A stretch of 64,000 bases of DNA. It comes from Verrucomicrobiaceae bacterium. Lineage in GTDB: Bacteria; Verrucomicrobiota; Verrucomicrobiia; Verrucomicrobiales; Akkermansiaceae. The position numbers were made by a program, and so were the translations under genes. The notes beneath the pieces are model-generated. The model ran no database searches and was not told the origin of the DNA. It was given only the letters and a program-made list of their open reading frames with translations. Every line of letters starts with the position of its first letter. Within the stretch, counting starts at the first letter, position 1. Where the stretch lies: the NCBI GenBank assembly GCA_027487435.1, contig JAIYDP010000093.1, forward strand, positions 1 through 64,000, written 5' to 3'. Below are positions 34,762 to 47,000 of this stretch, in pieces.

Positions 34762-37700
34762 TCAGAGGAGGAACCGATCGTCCACGAGGGCTGTTCGAGA
34801 GAGGTTGCGTTGGCCGAGAAAGCCTCGCGCACGAACGAGCAGCGACGTCTGCGGGGCGATTAGATCGGGTTGAGAGGAGGCTCACGACAACAAACGTCAG
34901 AAGCCCTGAAACTGCAAAGTTTTTTGTGACCATCCACCACCTGCGCGATAAGCTTGGATGACGGGGAGGGACATGTAGAACTGGAGAGCCTCGAACACGA
35001 TGCAGTCGTGCTCAATGCCCATCAGCGTGACCTTTGAGAATGCGTCCTTTGACGCTGACGGCTCAGACTGACAAAAGAGGGTGGCACTTGCGTAGAACAG
35101 CGTGTCCGCCTGCAGCGCAACAACCGGCGGCATCGACGTCATTTTCTCGAACATCGACTTCTGGAGGATTCTCTTGGACGGCTCCGCTGCGATCTGCTTG
35201 CGTTAGACCGACTCAGCGACACGTGCCTTGTCGATGAGGTCCTTTGTCAAAAAATCGGTCAAGCGCCGCTGCGCCTTCACGAGCTCCGCTGATATCTTAC
35301 GCCCACCCTGCCGCGCACGAGAGGGGTCCATCCTCCCCATACCAGGTGCAGCCATCTTCGACGTCAGCGTCGACGAAACGAACGCAGACGTCAACGAGGG
35401 TCCTGAACTTGTCGCACTCCTTGCGCATGCCCTCCGTCGGGTAGACCTCAAAGACCTGAACCTCGGATGAGCTGTCGAGGCCGCGCTTGGTGACCATCCC
35501 CTCCTCCTCCTTTTTGATTTGCTCCACTAGCTCGAGCATGGAGCTGTCGGCTTGTTGGTGCAAGCTGCGGCCGTGCAGATAGAAGCCGTGGTACCGGGCG
35601 TCGAAGACAAAAAGGGAGACGTTTGCAAGGGAGAGGAGGTCGACGAACTGCTCGCATTGGTCCGCAAAGTAGCGATACTGAATGAGGAACTTCCATAGGA
35701 ACTGCGCAAGGCAAGTTATTAGCCAAAAGAAGGTCGAAATGCAAAACATGAGCATCCTGCTCGAATCAGCTCCAAGTCAGTGATGGCAAAAACCAGTTCT
35801 CTCCGGGCGCTTTGATGTCATCTTCGTCCGGCTGAGGGTTCGAATAGCCGCGAAGGCCAACCCCTGCGCTGTCAGAAAACGAGCCGATGAGCGGGTGGAC
35901 CCTCGAGGAGGAAGACGACAAAGAAGAGCGTGAGCTCCTGCGACATGTGGCGGACGGTTTGGAGCTCGTTCCACTCATTTGCTACGAAAACGGAGCGCCA
36001 GAAGCTGACGAGGGGGACTTCGTTGTCCTTCTCAGCGACAAACCTTGGAGGATGAGGGCTCAGGACGGGGGGGACGTACATTTCTGGACGGGGCTTCTCC
36101 CAGTCGACGAGGAAGACGTCAACATCACTCTGCAAGAAGAGGCAGTAGAAGAAGTGCAAGAACTTGGCGGCAATGGCGATGGAGACGATCAAAATGAAGT
36201 CACGGGGCTGATCTTCGATGGGGAGGAGGACGAAAATGTCCTGCTGGGCCTTGAAGAAGAGCCACCAGTAGCTGGTCATGACAAAGAGGAACCAGAAGAA
36301 GCCGTCAGCGAGGACGCCAAGGCCTGTGAAGAAGGCATGATATATGATCTGGAGGCATGTCAGGCCAAAGAATCAGGGGAGGGGACGTTGGAAGGTGCTG
36401 AGATGCGGTTGAAGCGATACATTTGAAAGACCCAGCCGAAGAACATGAGGACGACTGTGACGATGAACAAAATGAGCTGTGTCTGATAGTAAGAGGCGAG
36501 GTTCATTGTGTAGAAGGCGCTGAAGCCTCGATTGACCAAGTGGAATGTGCCCGAGCCCTTGAAGGATTAGTTGACGACGCGGCAAGTTAAACCGAGGCTG
36601 ACGCAGTTGCGGCGGCTGTTTGAACTGTCGCGTATGTGACGTACAGCACAGGGACATTGATGAGCTGCCGATTGACGGACTGGGTCTCCACTCGCAATAC
36701 AAAGGACTCCACGTAGCGGATGTACTCCGGAGTGCCTGACGTCGATTTGACAGACGTCTGGGACAAGTGAGACATGCGTTGCGAACGAACAAACAATCGT
36801 GTCGACGAGCGCAAAGCGTCTGACTAAGAATCCGTTTGTTGGCAACGTCGATGTTGGAGAAATCGAAAGCTGCGCCGTCAGCAAATCCGGGGGAAAGTCA
36901 CTCCATTGTTTGATGGCGCATTGGTGATGGCGATGGGAAGTGGGTACATCGACGATCCGTCAACCAAAACTGGCAGAGGTGAGACAAAGAGCCACAAGAA
37001 TGTTGCTCACAGAGGTCGTACATGACGGGCTCGCGCGTCGCCAACAAGTCCGTCACGTCCGTAATGCAGGAAAAGGCTGTGTTGGAGCCAAACCGAAAGA
37101 GCCGTTGCAGCCGCGAGGACGAGAGGTCGCACGTCTGAGGACCTTAGACGTAGACTCAAATAAAACAATGACTGCAAGCTCTTTCGCAAACTGGCGGTAC
37201 CCGAGCCAGGTTCCGTTTAAAGAAAATACGGAGGCGGTGATGTTGAGGAATGAGTTCTGCAACATGAGGACAGGCCAGCTGATAAGGCCGAACCTGGCCT
37301 TGAAGAGCAACTTGGCGGGTGATGGCAGTGCGTGAGGCAATTATGTTTGGGTCCCCTTCGTAAAAAAGAAACGGCAAACCGCGATACCACCCTGGAAAAC
37401 CAGAGACTTGGATGCCAATGCGAGATTGGATTGCGGCAAAAGCCCTGCATGAGGGGGACTCAGTGCGGTACAAAGTGAGCGCGCAAAGGTTGGCGAGCGC
37501 CTGACAAGCGGATGGGTCATTCTCCCCCTTTGCTGGGTGAGTTGCCGCACACTGAGGGGAAGGGCACGGAACCTGGCATTTTGACGCGGAAGAGTGAAAT
37601 CGCCGCTCGAAAATGGACGACCCTTCAAATACAATTTCACGGACGTCTGTGGACGAAAACTGGAGTGTCAACCATTCATCTGTGAAAGCACACTTTGGCT

Positions 37701-38523
37701 CCAGTAAATGTAATTCGAGCGGCTTGATCACGAGGGTATTGCGCCAACAGGCTATTGTATACGTCCTTGTTCACACACGCTTCGCCGGCCTGTGTTGTAA
37801 CTAAAGGAATCCACAAGGCCTAACCGCTAGCTTCTGCTCAAAGGGGGTATCAATGCAAGAGCAGACCCCTTCGGCATTTCGCCGCATAAGGGGATCTGGA
37901 CAGCGCTCGCAAGTGTAAGGGTCCGTCGGACTGACGATGGAATTCCAAGGACACATCATGCACGTCTTGCCGAGTGAAAGAGAGAAATTCCCGGAGGGAA
38001 CGAAGTCGCCTACGCCATAAGCTTGCAAAGGGTGGTTAAAAGAACTGAGAACAAAGCCGACTGGGCATGTGCACGAGCCGGCAGCGATGTTCGGGTTCAA
38101 GAACGTCGTGGAATTGGTAGGAGGACCATTTCCGCAAGGCAGACAATAGTATGAATCAGACGAAGGGAACTTTGGTGTGAGATGAATAAGTGGAGAATAA
38201 CGGTTCCGGATGAGCATGGCTGACAGGTCACAGTGCGCGATGTTAATCCGGATATTTGTGTAATCTGAACAATAGATCTCATGGTAACAGGACACTGGCA
38301 GGAGTAGCCTATCGCTGAATTAAGTAGATGAGTCAGAAGAGGTCAGAACCTTGTGCACTTGAAACGAGAGGGTCTGCGCAAGCGGAACACTGCAGCGTAC
38401 TCAAATCAAAAACAGATCTCAGGAGTCAGAACGACATTTTTAAAGTTGGCACTTTAGAGTGCACTGCTGGGCAGTGCAAACACAAACGACGAATACGACG
38501 AGAAGCTTCAGTTTCAAACCCAT
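34762..38523 (-). CDS. TMEM67: Meckelin (TMEM67) homologue, ciliary transition-zone membrane protein
   Basis: Meckelin is a Frizzled-like membrane protein of the ciliary transition zone (MKS module). The start at 38523 gives a signal peptide (MGLKLKLLVVFVVCVCTAQQ). The next exons give the N-terminal cysteine-rich repeats (CSACADP, CQCP, CLPCGNG, CTCPVGF, CMMCPW, CERCPDP). Later come the hallmark ACQALANLCALTLY, LPFLFYEGDP, LNGTWLGY, LVRRFALVD and YIRYVESF, then the C-terminal membrane half with WWLFFKAQ, DVFLVDWEKP, FVANEWNELQTVR and YLHGRSLHQQAD. It ends GQRNLSRTALVDDRFLL, matching the meckelin C-terminus. Resolved introns include 38418-38452, 38315-38349, 38170-38201 and 34848-34884, with about ten more of similar size. 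Two or three exon borders near 37.7-37.8 kb and 35.2-35.9 kb remain unsettled. Identity is secure. Confidence 0.92.
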
Positions 38524-39910
38524 TCGGAATTAAATTAAAAGATAATTCGAAGAAGTTAAACCCGAAGCTGGCCCCCAGCAAGCATCTGCAAGTGAAATAA
38601 TGGGCATCGGCTTTTGGGGATTTGCACATTTGCGTTCGCACAATCTCTCACTGTCCATCCATCTATTCTCGCGAAGTGCACCCCTCCTCTTTTACAGCTG
38701 TTGCGAGTTGCCGATACACATTCTGACGTGGTTGTTCGACATCAGTCCGGACTAGGAACTCACCTTCTCCAAAGAAATCTTCATACAGAGTGTTTGGTAA
38801 GAGTCGAGGCAGGTCATGACTTCAATGTAAAGCGTGATGCGACTGTATGGTCAAGTGAGCCCCGTCCTCGAACCGATCAGGGAGCGCACCCGTAGCATTC
38901 CTCACCAGCGCGCGAACATTAATAATTGCCCAAGTAGAAGGTGGGGTCTGAAAATGCCGGAGACACGATCCGGCCGTCGTAAAAGCAACCTCAACCCCTG
39001 CCCGTATTGCTTTGCATCAGCGGCCGTCCGGCCGCTTAAATTCGCGGAGCCAGGTCTGCACAATGAGCCCGCTCGCCCCTTGCCACTTTAAATGCTCACT
39101 TCATGCTTGAGCCGCCGTTGAGCACCGAGAACGTCACGCGTGAGACCCGAGCCCAACATCAGCGGCCTCAAGAACCCAGCTGCAATCGCTCCGTCTGCCA
39201 GCGACTCGTTCCAACTTTCCCCCTACACCCGACCTTTTTTTGACCGGAGTCTTTATCTCATTAGAACCATTATTAGCGCCGTTTGGCTGCCTCCGAAGCA
39301 TTTCCTCTCCTCATTTTCAAGGTCCATAGAAGCTCCACCTCATCCAATCAAGGTAGCCGCGTGATTTGTACGTTGTCTTTGGTCCATTCATCCATGGGCT
39401 GCCGCGTTTGTAGTCTTCTGCTCGTAGTTTCAGCACGTTCCTAGTTTTTGCTTATTTGTCGTACTTGCGCTATGTTTTTTGAAGCGAATATGAATTTTCT
39501 GTCCTTTCACGCTACGCTTGTGACAATGTCGTGGCTCAAAAGCGTGGTGCACTATGCATGAATCCATCATGTCGTCTTTACGGAGAACTCCGTCTCTTGT
39601 TTGAATATCTCTGAGATTTCATGAAGATCGGCCACATCTTCTGTCTGCATTCTACACTGGGTGGTTATTTCTTTAGGCTTTTTTGAATGATAGTCCAGTA
39701 GCGTGTCGCTGACGTCGCAACTGAATTTTCTTTCATGATCGCTCTATCTCAGTCGTCTGAAATCGTTATCTAGTCGTTTCGACTTGCGTCTCAAGTGACT
39801 GCTCTTACCCTCGCAGCACATGTACGCAAATCAACCCGAAGCAATCTGTAAAAGCCTGCCTTCACTTTATACTCACCACGCCAGTGTCACCATTAAGAGC
39901 GCAGCATTCA
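38524..39910. other. Intergenic region between TMEM67 and the SANT/CW gene
   Basis: About 1.4 kb between divergent genes. Short frames on both strands (for example plus 38834-39091) lack recognisable products. One perfect inverted repeat lies at 39019-39036, and the stretch 39370-39900 is T-rich, as expected of a promoter and 5' UTR. A non-coding RNA or a tiny gene around 38.9-39.1 kb cannot be excluded. Confidence 0.35.
39019..39036. other. Perfect inverted repeat (7-bp GC stem, 4-nt loop)
   Basis: AGCGGCC and GGCCGCT form a perfect stem around GTCC, followed by an A/T-rich stretch (taaattcg). It is the only strong hairpin I noticed in this intergenic region. It could be part of a structured RNA or a regulatory palindrome; no function is shown. 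Confidence 0.5.
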
Positions 39911-41276
39911 ATGGAGCAATCCGCAGATATGCGAGCCTCTATGTCTTTGCCCCCTTGGTCGGAGGAAGAGCATGCACGCTTTTTGAACGCGATTGAGCGC
40001 GTTGGCTATGATTTCAACCTCATTTCTGCCATTCTCGGCAACAGAACCCCTGCCGAGGTGCAGCTTCACTATCGCTACTACTGGATCGCAGCATCGCGTC
40101 GCATGAACTACAATTCAAACACCATTCCCCACGTCACGGCCCGCGAAATCTACAGCGACTACAATCTTATGTCCAGCTACGAATATGACCCTTCTTATGA
40201 CTACATGAACATGCAGGCGCAGCGGCAACTCCTCGCACAGCAGCAATACCACGCCGCACAGTTTCAGCAGCAGCAGCCCACGAGATTGCCGTCCTCCCAG
40301 CCACAGGCCAACACTTCACGACGTCAGCCCCAACGATCTCGGCGAAAGCCGACCCCTACTGCGCCCGCTGTCGCGCCGAGTAATGTGCAGGGCTCGCCTA
40401 GCAACAAGGGCTCTATCAATTTTCTCATCAGCTCAAACGATGGCGCTGCTGACAAAGGGCGCGCGTCTGTGAAGGCGGAAGAGGGCGAAGAAGAGGCTGG
40501 CGAAGAAGCGGAAGAAGCGGAGGAGGAAGCGGAGGAAGAGGTAGATGAGAAAAAGCCGCGGAGGGAACCTCCGACTCGTCGATCTCAAACGCAGCAAGCG
40601 GCTGCAAAGGCGAAGCCTGAATACGTTTTCACGCTTGAGATAGACGAGAACAAGATGCCCATCAATGTGAGCATTGGAGAGCTTGTGGATCAGAAAGCAC
40701 TTGACGAAGAAATTGCAGAATGCAAGTCGAGGGTTGAAGCCGAGCAAGGCTCGTCAGATGACGTCGAGGGTGCGGGACGGTGGGACTGGGTCCGGCGACG
40801 GCTTCTGACGTCGAGGCTGTATCAGTTGTGGTTTCCTGTGTTCCGAGATGTGATACCCATCGAAAAGAAGGAGCTGAACGATGACATTCGGTTCATGAAG
40901 GTGGCATGCCATCTCGAGGACGAGCGGCCGTCATATTCGAAAGAGGATTTGTACGACTACGCTTCAAAGCGCTCGGACAGGTGTGGCCATTCGAATCTCC
41001 ACTCACATGCCAGGCCCGCTCGCAATCGAAGCGCCCCCCACGCATCGGCCGACGACGACGACGACGACATGGGGGCTCCAGAGTTTGTTGGAACAACTTC
41101 CGATCTCAATTCACAGCGACCAAAAGTGGGTGCAATGCGACCGGTGCAGAAAGTGGCGTCGCGTTGGAGCGGAAGTTGATTTGAATCAATTCAAGAAAAG
41201 AAAATGGTACTGCGAAATGAATCCAGACAAGCGGAGAAACAAGTGTTCCATCCCAGAACCCAAGTATCGCAAGTAG
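39911..41276 (+). CDS. SANT/Myb-like plus CW-type zinc-finger nuclear protein (432 aa)
   Basis: Three exons (introns 40981-41013 and 41083-41116) encode 432 residues. Seen: a SANT/Myb-like domain (residues ~12-60: LPPWSEEEHARFLNAIERVG...AEVQLHYRYYW), a Q-rich stretch, a basic S/R/P segment, an acidic E/A/K block and a middle domain (YVFTLEIDENKMPINVS...). The C-terminal CW zinc finger reads WVQCDRCRKWRRV...WYCEMNPDKRRNKCS, with all four cysteines and the conserved tryptophans. CW domains read histone H3K4 methylation, so a chromatin reader role is inferred. I chose ATG 39911 because the open frame upstream begins with GTG only. The end converges with RPL24, 98 bp apart. I know no standard family with this exact pairing. 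Confidence 0.82.
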
Positions 41277-41374
41277 ATTCGCGATCCCTAGTTTTGAGAT
41301 GTACAGCCAACTTAGTAAACCGTTCATATTCAAGTTTACCACATCCACTTCGGTCAGAGACACGCACACCGACT

Positions 41375-41962
41375 TTAACGACCCTTGCCCTTGGGCTGCG
41401 CCTTTGCCGACGTCTTGGCGGGAGCAGCCTTGGAGGGAGCAGGCTTCTGGGCAGCCGCCGCCTTCTTCAAAGCCTCCTTCTTCGCCGAGACCTTCGACTT
41501 CTTGGCCTCCTTGGCAAGACTGCATGGTCACGGAAAGAACAGAGTAATCAAACCGAACAGCGTTGTCACGGTTAGCCTGACGGGTCTGAGGCTTCTCGTC
41601 ACGCTTCGCCTTGATATCTTCCGCGGTGGCACCAGAGAAACCACGCTTCAAAACAGAGACAGCAGCACGCTTCATCTTCTTCTTCTTCTCCTCCTCAACA
41701 GTTCCCTTCTTGTGGAGCCGGCGGAAGAACAGAGTCCAAGGCAGCTTACGGGGATTCCTCTTCATGTGGAAGTAGGAGATACACTTCGAATCACGGAAAA
41801 AGAAAGACTGCAATTTTCAGAATTCCTCCTCAGTTGGATCACCTTTGAGTCCATGCGAACGAAGCGAATTCCGTGGCCCGGGTAGATTTTGTAATTGCTG
41901 AAGGCGCAAAGCTCGGTTCTTCCATGTGAGCCCATAAAACCGTGTTCCTACTTCACGACCAT
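41375..41962 (-). CDS. RPL24: 60S ribosomal protein eL24 (RPL24)
   Basis: Large-subunit ribosomal protein eL24. Three introns (41919-41951, 33 nt; 41808-41842, 35 nt; 41520-41553, 34 nt) yield 161 residues. It starts [21 protein letters not shown], continues with [31 protein letters not shown] and [12 protein letters not shown], and ends in the usual Ala/Lys-rich tail (PKGKGR, stop TAA). Exon 1 is only 11 nt and is fixed by the universally conserved N-terminus. Because this protein is so conserved, the gene is the best calibration of the mini-intron model in this window. Confidence 0.96.
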
Positions 41963-42197
41963 GACCGAGTGGAGGTGGGCTGTATTGACTACAAAATTTG
42001 TTACCTTTTTTGGAATAACAAGATGCTCTAAAAATCAAGATCGTACCTTTTGCAAGAATTCTCATTTTGCGGCATTGACACTGATGTAGGATCACAATTC
42101 TCTTTTGAAATTCCTACCGAAAAGAAAATCTGCACAAAGAAATCCCCTTTTGTTTAACAAACAAAGTATGAGCTTTTATCTAATTTGGTCATCCCTC

Positions 42198-42979
<782 letters not shown>

Positions 42980-43444
42980 TCTGTGTAAAATAACTTCGAA
43001 ATGAAGCTAGCCGCATGATTTCGGTGTCTGAATAAACTCGAATAACTCGTTGCACCCAGTCGTTGCTTGGCTTGGGGGTCGGCAAACAACGGGCATGTCA
43101 GTGAAGGAGGGGAACATGGCGGGAATGATGATGCTCATGTCCACTCGACTCTTCGCGGTCAGTGGACGCCCACACACGGTGCACAAGTGGCTCAAATGAC
43201 GACACTATCGTGTCCGCTGGTGTCGCCTGCGCCGCGACATTTCTGTCAGTTCTAGCGACAGAGGTTGGAGAGCTTGACGATTTCGGGCGTTTCTTCAATC
43301 GCTCTCGCGATCGCATCGCAACAAACCCGGGAGGCCTCTTCCTCACCAACGGTCGTTCCTTCCGAATAGGCCTGGGATCTGGCGTTGAGAGGATGCAGAT
43401 GGCTTCAACCGCTTGCCGAATGTGGGCTCGAACCTTTGCGTTGG
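42980..43444. other. Region downstream of TVP23, possible 3' extension of the minus-strand H2C2 gene
   Basis: An open minus-strand frame continues through 43098-43440 with R/S/P-rich sequence, and a CTVCGRPL motif occurs in another frame near 43180. If the stop at 43445 lies in an intron (a GT-AG pair of about 20 nt is present), the neighbouring gene would extend here. Otherwise I see no gene. Confidence 0.35.
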
Positions 43445-44043
43445 TTAGGTCACGAGAGGACTGAATACAGATTGCTGAAACGAGACTTTTGGCACTTCTT
43501 CCTGAATGTTTCAGGTGAAGGAAAGCAAATGAGCACTGTCGCGAAGCTCTTTCGACCACTTCCCCCCCGTGGGCTCTTGATTTTATCATCTGCGCACGCA
43601 GGACACATTTTCGAATACATGTCAACAACTCTGCGAGGGATCCCGCAGAACAAGCGATGAAGGCTGTGGAATGAGAAATACTCCAAGCAGAATCACGTCG
43701 AGTACAGCTCCTTGGCGTTGACGTGAGGAGAGCGGCAACAATGATAGGACTCAATGACATCAAAAAGACGCGAGGTCGAAATGACCTCTCGCTTTTCCTT
43801 ACACTGTGAACAAAAACAACAAAATCATACCATGAATCCTTCGCACCGGTAAAGACGCGAATCGACAAATTCGAACCGGCCCCAATGCTTGCTCTTGGGC
43901 CCATCGAGCTGAAGGGATGCAACAATGGATCTCAACCGTTCCTCACTGTACAGACCAGAGTTTGCAGCCGTGACCATGGCATCCGTGCTAACTTTCAAAT
44001 CGAACTCCGTGCGGGAAACGTTCACCACCTCTGCTGTGGACAT
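43445..44043 (-). CDS. Integrase-type H2C2 zinc-binding domain protein (167 aa)
   Basis: Spliced at 43804-43830 (27 nt), 43664-43696 and 43502-43536, this gives 167 residues. Seen: a charged N-terminal part, SRLYRCEGF, then YHCCRSPHVNAKELYSTLHR and FCGIPRRVVDMYSKMCPAC. This is the H-x6-H ... C-x2-C layout, with hydrophobic spacing like the zinc-binding domain that precedes retroviral and Ty3/gypsy integrase cores ('H...GH.G..KT...l...yy.p.m...v...v..C..C'). No catalytic DDE core follows, and no LTRs or reverse transcriptase are nearby. Inference: a host gene derived from, or convergent with, the integrase zinc domain. The start at 44043 is the first ATG. The gene may continue downstream to ~43.1 kb. 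It lies 47 bp behind the PDZ gene. Confidence 0.6.
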
Positions 44044-44090
44044 TTGAAGTGCTCTATTTTCCAATTCATTAATTTAAAAGATCACACAAC

Positions 44091-47000
44091 TTAAATAGAG
44101 TTCATCCGATTCCCAACTTGAGATGAGCCACCCACAGATGACGCAACGATGATAATCACAATGGCCTCAATCAAAAATGAAACAATGCTCAAACGCTGCC
44201 AAAATCTCGCGGCAGGACGTCCGGAACGGCAATACAACACTGCGTTAAACAAACTGCGAAGTCAGACAATGCGCGAAGAACTGCGTACGCTGCTAGCGGC
44301 AAGACAATGCCAAGCCAAAACCTGAAGACAGTGAGATAAGACTAAAGCCTGTCACATTGTCATGGCGAAACGTTCCTCTTCTCGAGATCGGCGTGGTGAC
44401 GCCAACTTGAGCTGAAGTCTCGTCGGCAGACTCCTTGCTCGGATAATTGTAAATTGGGCACTGTCCCCGTACGCATTCTTGATCGCCTACGTCATAAACT
44501 TCAAAAGAATCGAGCTCGTACGAGGAGAGCCTCGTCGTACGTCATCCTCGTGATGTTGACCCCCCCAACGGCCAAAATAACATCGCCTGGGCCCAGCTGC
44601 GCATTTTGGCTCCGCCTCACTGGGAGTCCTTTCTTCGCTGCCGTGAACGCGGAGCAGTCGGAGTCATCGCTGAGCATGAACGGGCAGGGCTCGAAGCCAA
44701 ATCCTCGGTCCGGGTTTCTCCCCACCGTGACCGTCTCCCTGAGCGGTCAACGTGACGGCGGTGAGGCCCTAACGAGCTGTGAAACGTCATGTCGACAGCT
44801 ACGTCAGCCGCAGACACTCGTCGTGTGACCGGAATCGCTCGAAAGTCATCCGGGAAGGGGGTGTGGGGATGGACCAAAAGGAACTCCGCCGCATCGGCAA
44901 GCTCCTTCACCCACCGCAGCGCGTCGTCGTACGTCATGCGCGCTATGGACTTGCCGCCAGCTGCGAGGATAACGTCGCCGCTGCGCATGCCAGCCAGCGC
45001 GGAAGGGCCGGAGGGATCGACCGACAAGACGGCGAGGCCATAGAGGGCGTGCGAGTAGGAGGAGAGGTCGAAGTCATCGCCGACCATGTACTTGGCGGGG
45101 GTGAAGCCAAACGACGAGTTTACGCGAGCGACGGTGATGGGGACTCTGGTTGCGTCAAACAGAATTGATGGACGGGGGGTGTAACATTTCGCCCGGGGGG
45201 CGAACGAGATCGCGAAGGGACTCGCGCAGATTCAGACGACGAGGGGGGCTCAAAGTTGGAGGAGGTAGAGGGGGGGGGTCGTTTCCAACGAAAATGAGAG
45301 GTCGCGGTCCGAATGAAGCATCCGCGGCTGCGATGGGAACAAGGGGGGGCATCGGGAGCAACTGTTGCGCTTGCATTGGAGACCGTTGCGACAGTGGGGC
45401 TGGGCGCGGCAGGTCATCCGACCGCGGCTCCACACGAATGCGGCCGCGGACGTATCCCACGCGCACAGACTCGCCCTTCATGGCGGCGATGGCGTCGACG
45501 TAGTTCATTCGCCCGACCTCCCTCCGATCAATCTCGACAATGACGTCATTGCCGCAGAGCCCAGCCTCGGCGCCCGGAGAGCCCGCGCGGACGCTGAGAA
45601 TCGGCAGTCCAAAATCGACGGGGTAGAGGGCGCCGCCATCGAAATCGGAGGAGAGCAAGAATCGCGCAAGCGTGAGGCCGACGCCGCTGGGGCCGCGAAC
45701 GAGCGTAACGACTTCGACGTCGCGACCACGCGGAGCAGCCGCAGTTGGTTCCGATGCGCTGGAATGGTGAGAGCCAATAAGGAAATCAAACTCGTCATCA
45801 AATTTGAGGGGGGCGAAGGGGTGGATGACGGCAAGGGTCAACTCGTCACCCGGCACGCGCAAAGCCGCCATGGCGGCGCTTGCATCTAGATTTGTGATGC
45901 CCTGGCCATTGACGGAGACAATCACATCGCCAGGGACAAGCCCCGCCCTTGCGGCGGCTGAGTTGGCGACAACAGCGCGGATGGGGAGGCCTGCGGGGGC
46001 CTTCGTAAACTCGGACGCGTCGAAATCAGAGACCATGAAGCGGTAGGGGGTGAAACCAAAGCCGCCAACCTCGCGGGGGATGACAAGGGTCGTCCTGTTG
46101 CGTTATGAAGCGGCACAGGGGGGCATCACGTCATTTCGTTGAGGATGGCGCGGAGATGGCGTTCCTCGCGGCGGCGCTTTCGACGAGGGAGTTGAGAGGA
46201 CGGGACAGGGGGGGTTGAATCCTCTTCGAGTGGAACGACAATAACGTCAGGGCTGCGATAGTCTGTCTGCGACGGATGCCTACCGACCCGTTAGAGCGGC
46301 CAATGGCATCCAAACTCTGCAAAAAGGAGGCGCCGGACGGTGAACACGACGCGATTTTGAAAATTGACGCGCTTTTCGACGGTTTTATCGGCGGTCTTGC
46401 CATGCATGGCGTACTCGCACAATGCGAGAGAGTGCTTGTTGGCCATGGCGTGCCGGATAACATTCATTGTGTGCCACAAGTTGTGCTCTAAACGACATCA
46501 GCGCACGAGAGGACGCCCAGCTCACCGCCAAGAGCCTCGCCGTTGACTTCGACCACCACATCGCCGTAGCGCAAGCCGTTGTACCGCGCCTGCGTGCACC
46601 GGTCGACTTTTACAATGGGCAAGCCAGCAGGGCTGTACGCAAACGCACTGCCGTCCCACTCGTCGCTGCTAAAGAACGATTTTTTCTTTTTTGGAGCCCA
46701 CGGCAGGAGAATTGGCCCTGGCGTGAAGCCGAAGGACTGATCGGGGAAGCGGTCGAGGGAGACGAGGAAGTCGACGACAGAGGAGGAGTCGACTTGCGGA
46801 AGATTTCGCAAGACTGCGAGGACGGCGAGGTTTGGTGGGGACAACAATGAGGAGAGTTGTTGCAGGGCGGCTGTGAAAGGAAATGTGATGAGGTCGCAGC
46901 CGTTGATGGCAGCGATGACATCAGATGGGAGAAGTTTTATTTCTGAGGCGAAGGACGAGGGTTCGATGGCGGTGATGCGGAGGCCTCGCTGAGTCACTGC

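Noticed and set aside
35887-36426. Plus-strand E/D-rich frame over the TMEM67 membrane exons
   Set aside because: Antisense of hydrophobic meckelin helices; the sense strand is clearly TMEM67.
43098-43925. A 275-codon minus-strand frame as a separate gene
   Set aside because: It runs through the introns of the H2C2 gene in another frame. The spliced reading gives a recognisable zinc motif while this one does not. Only its last third might be a real 3' exon.
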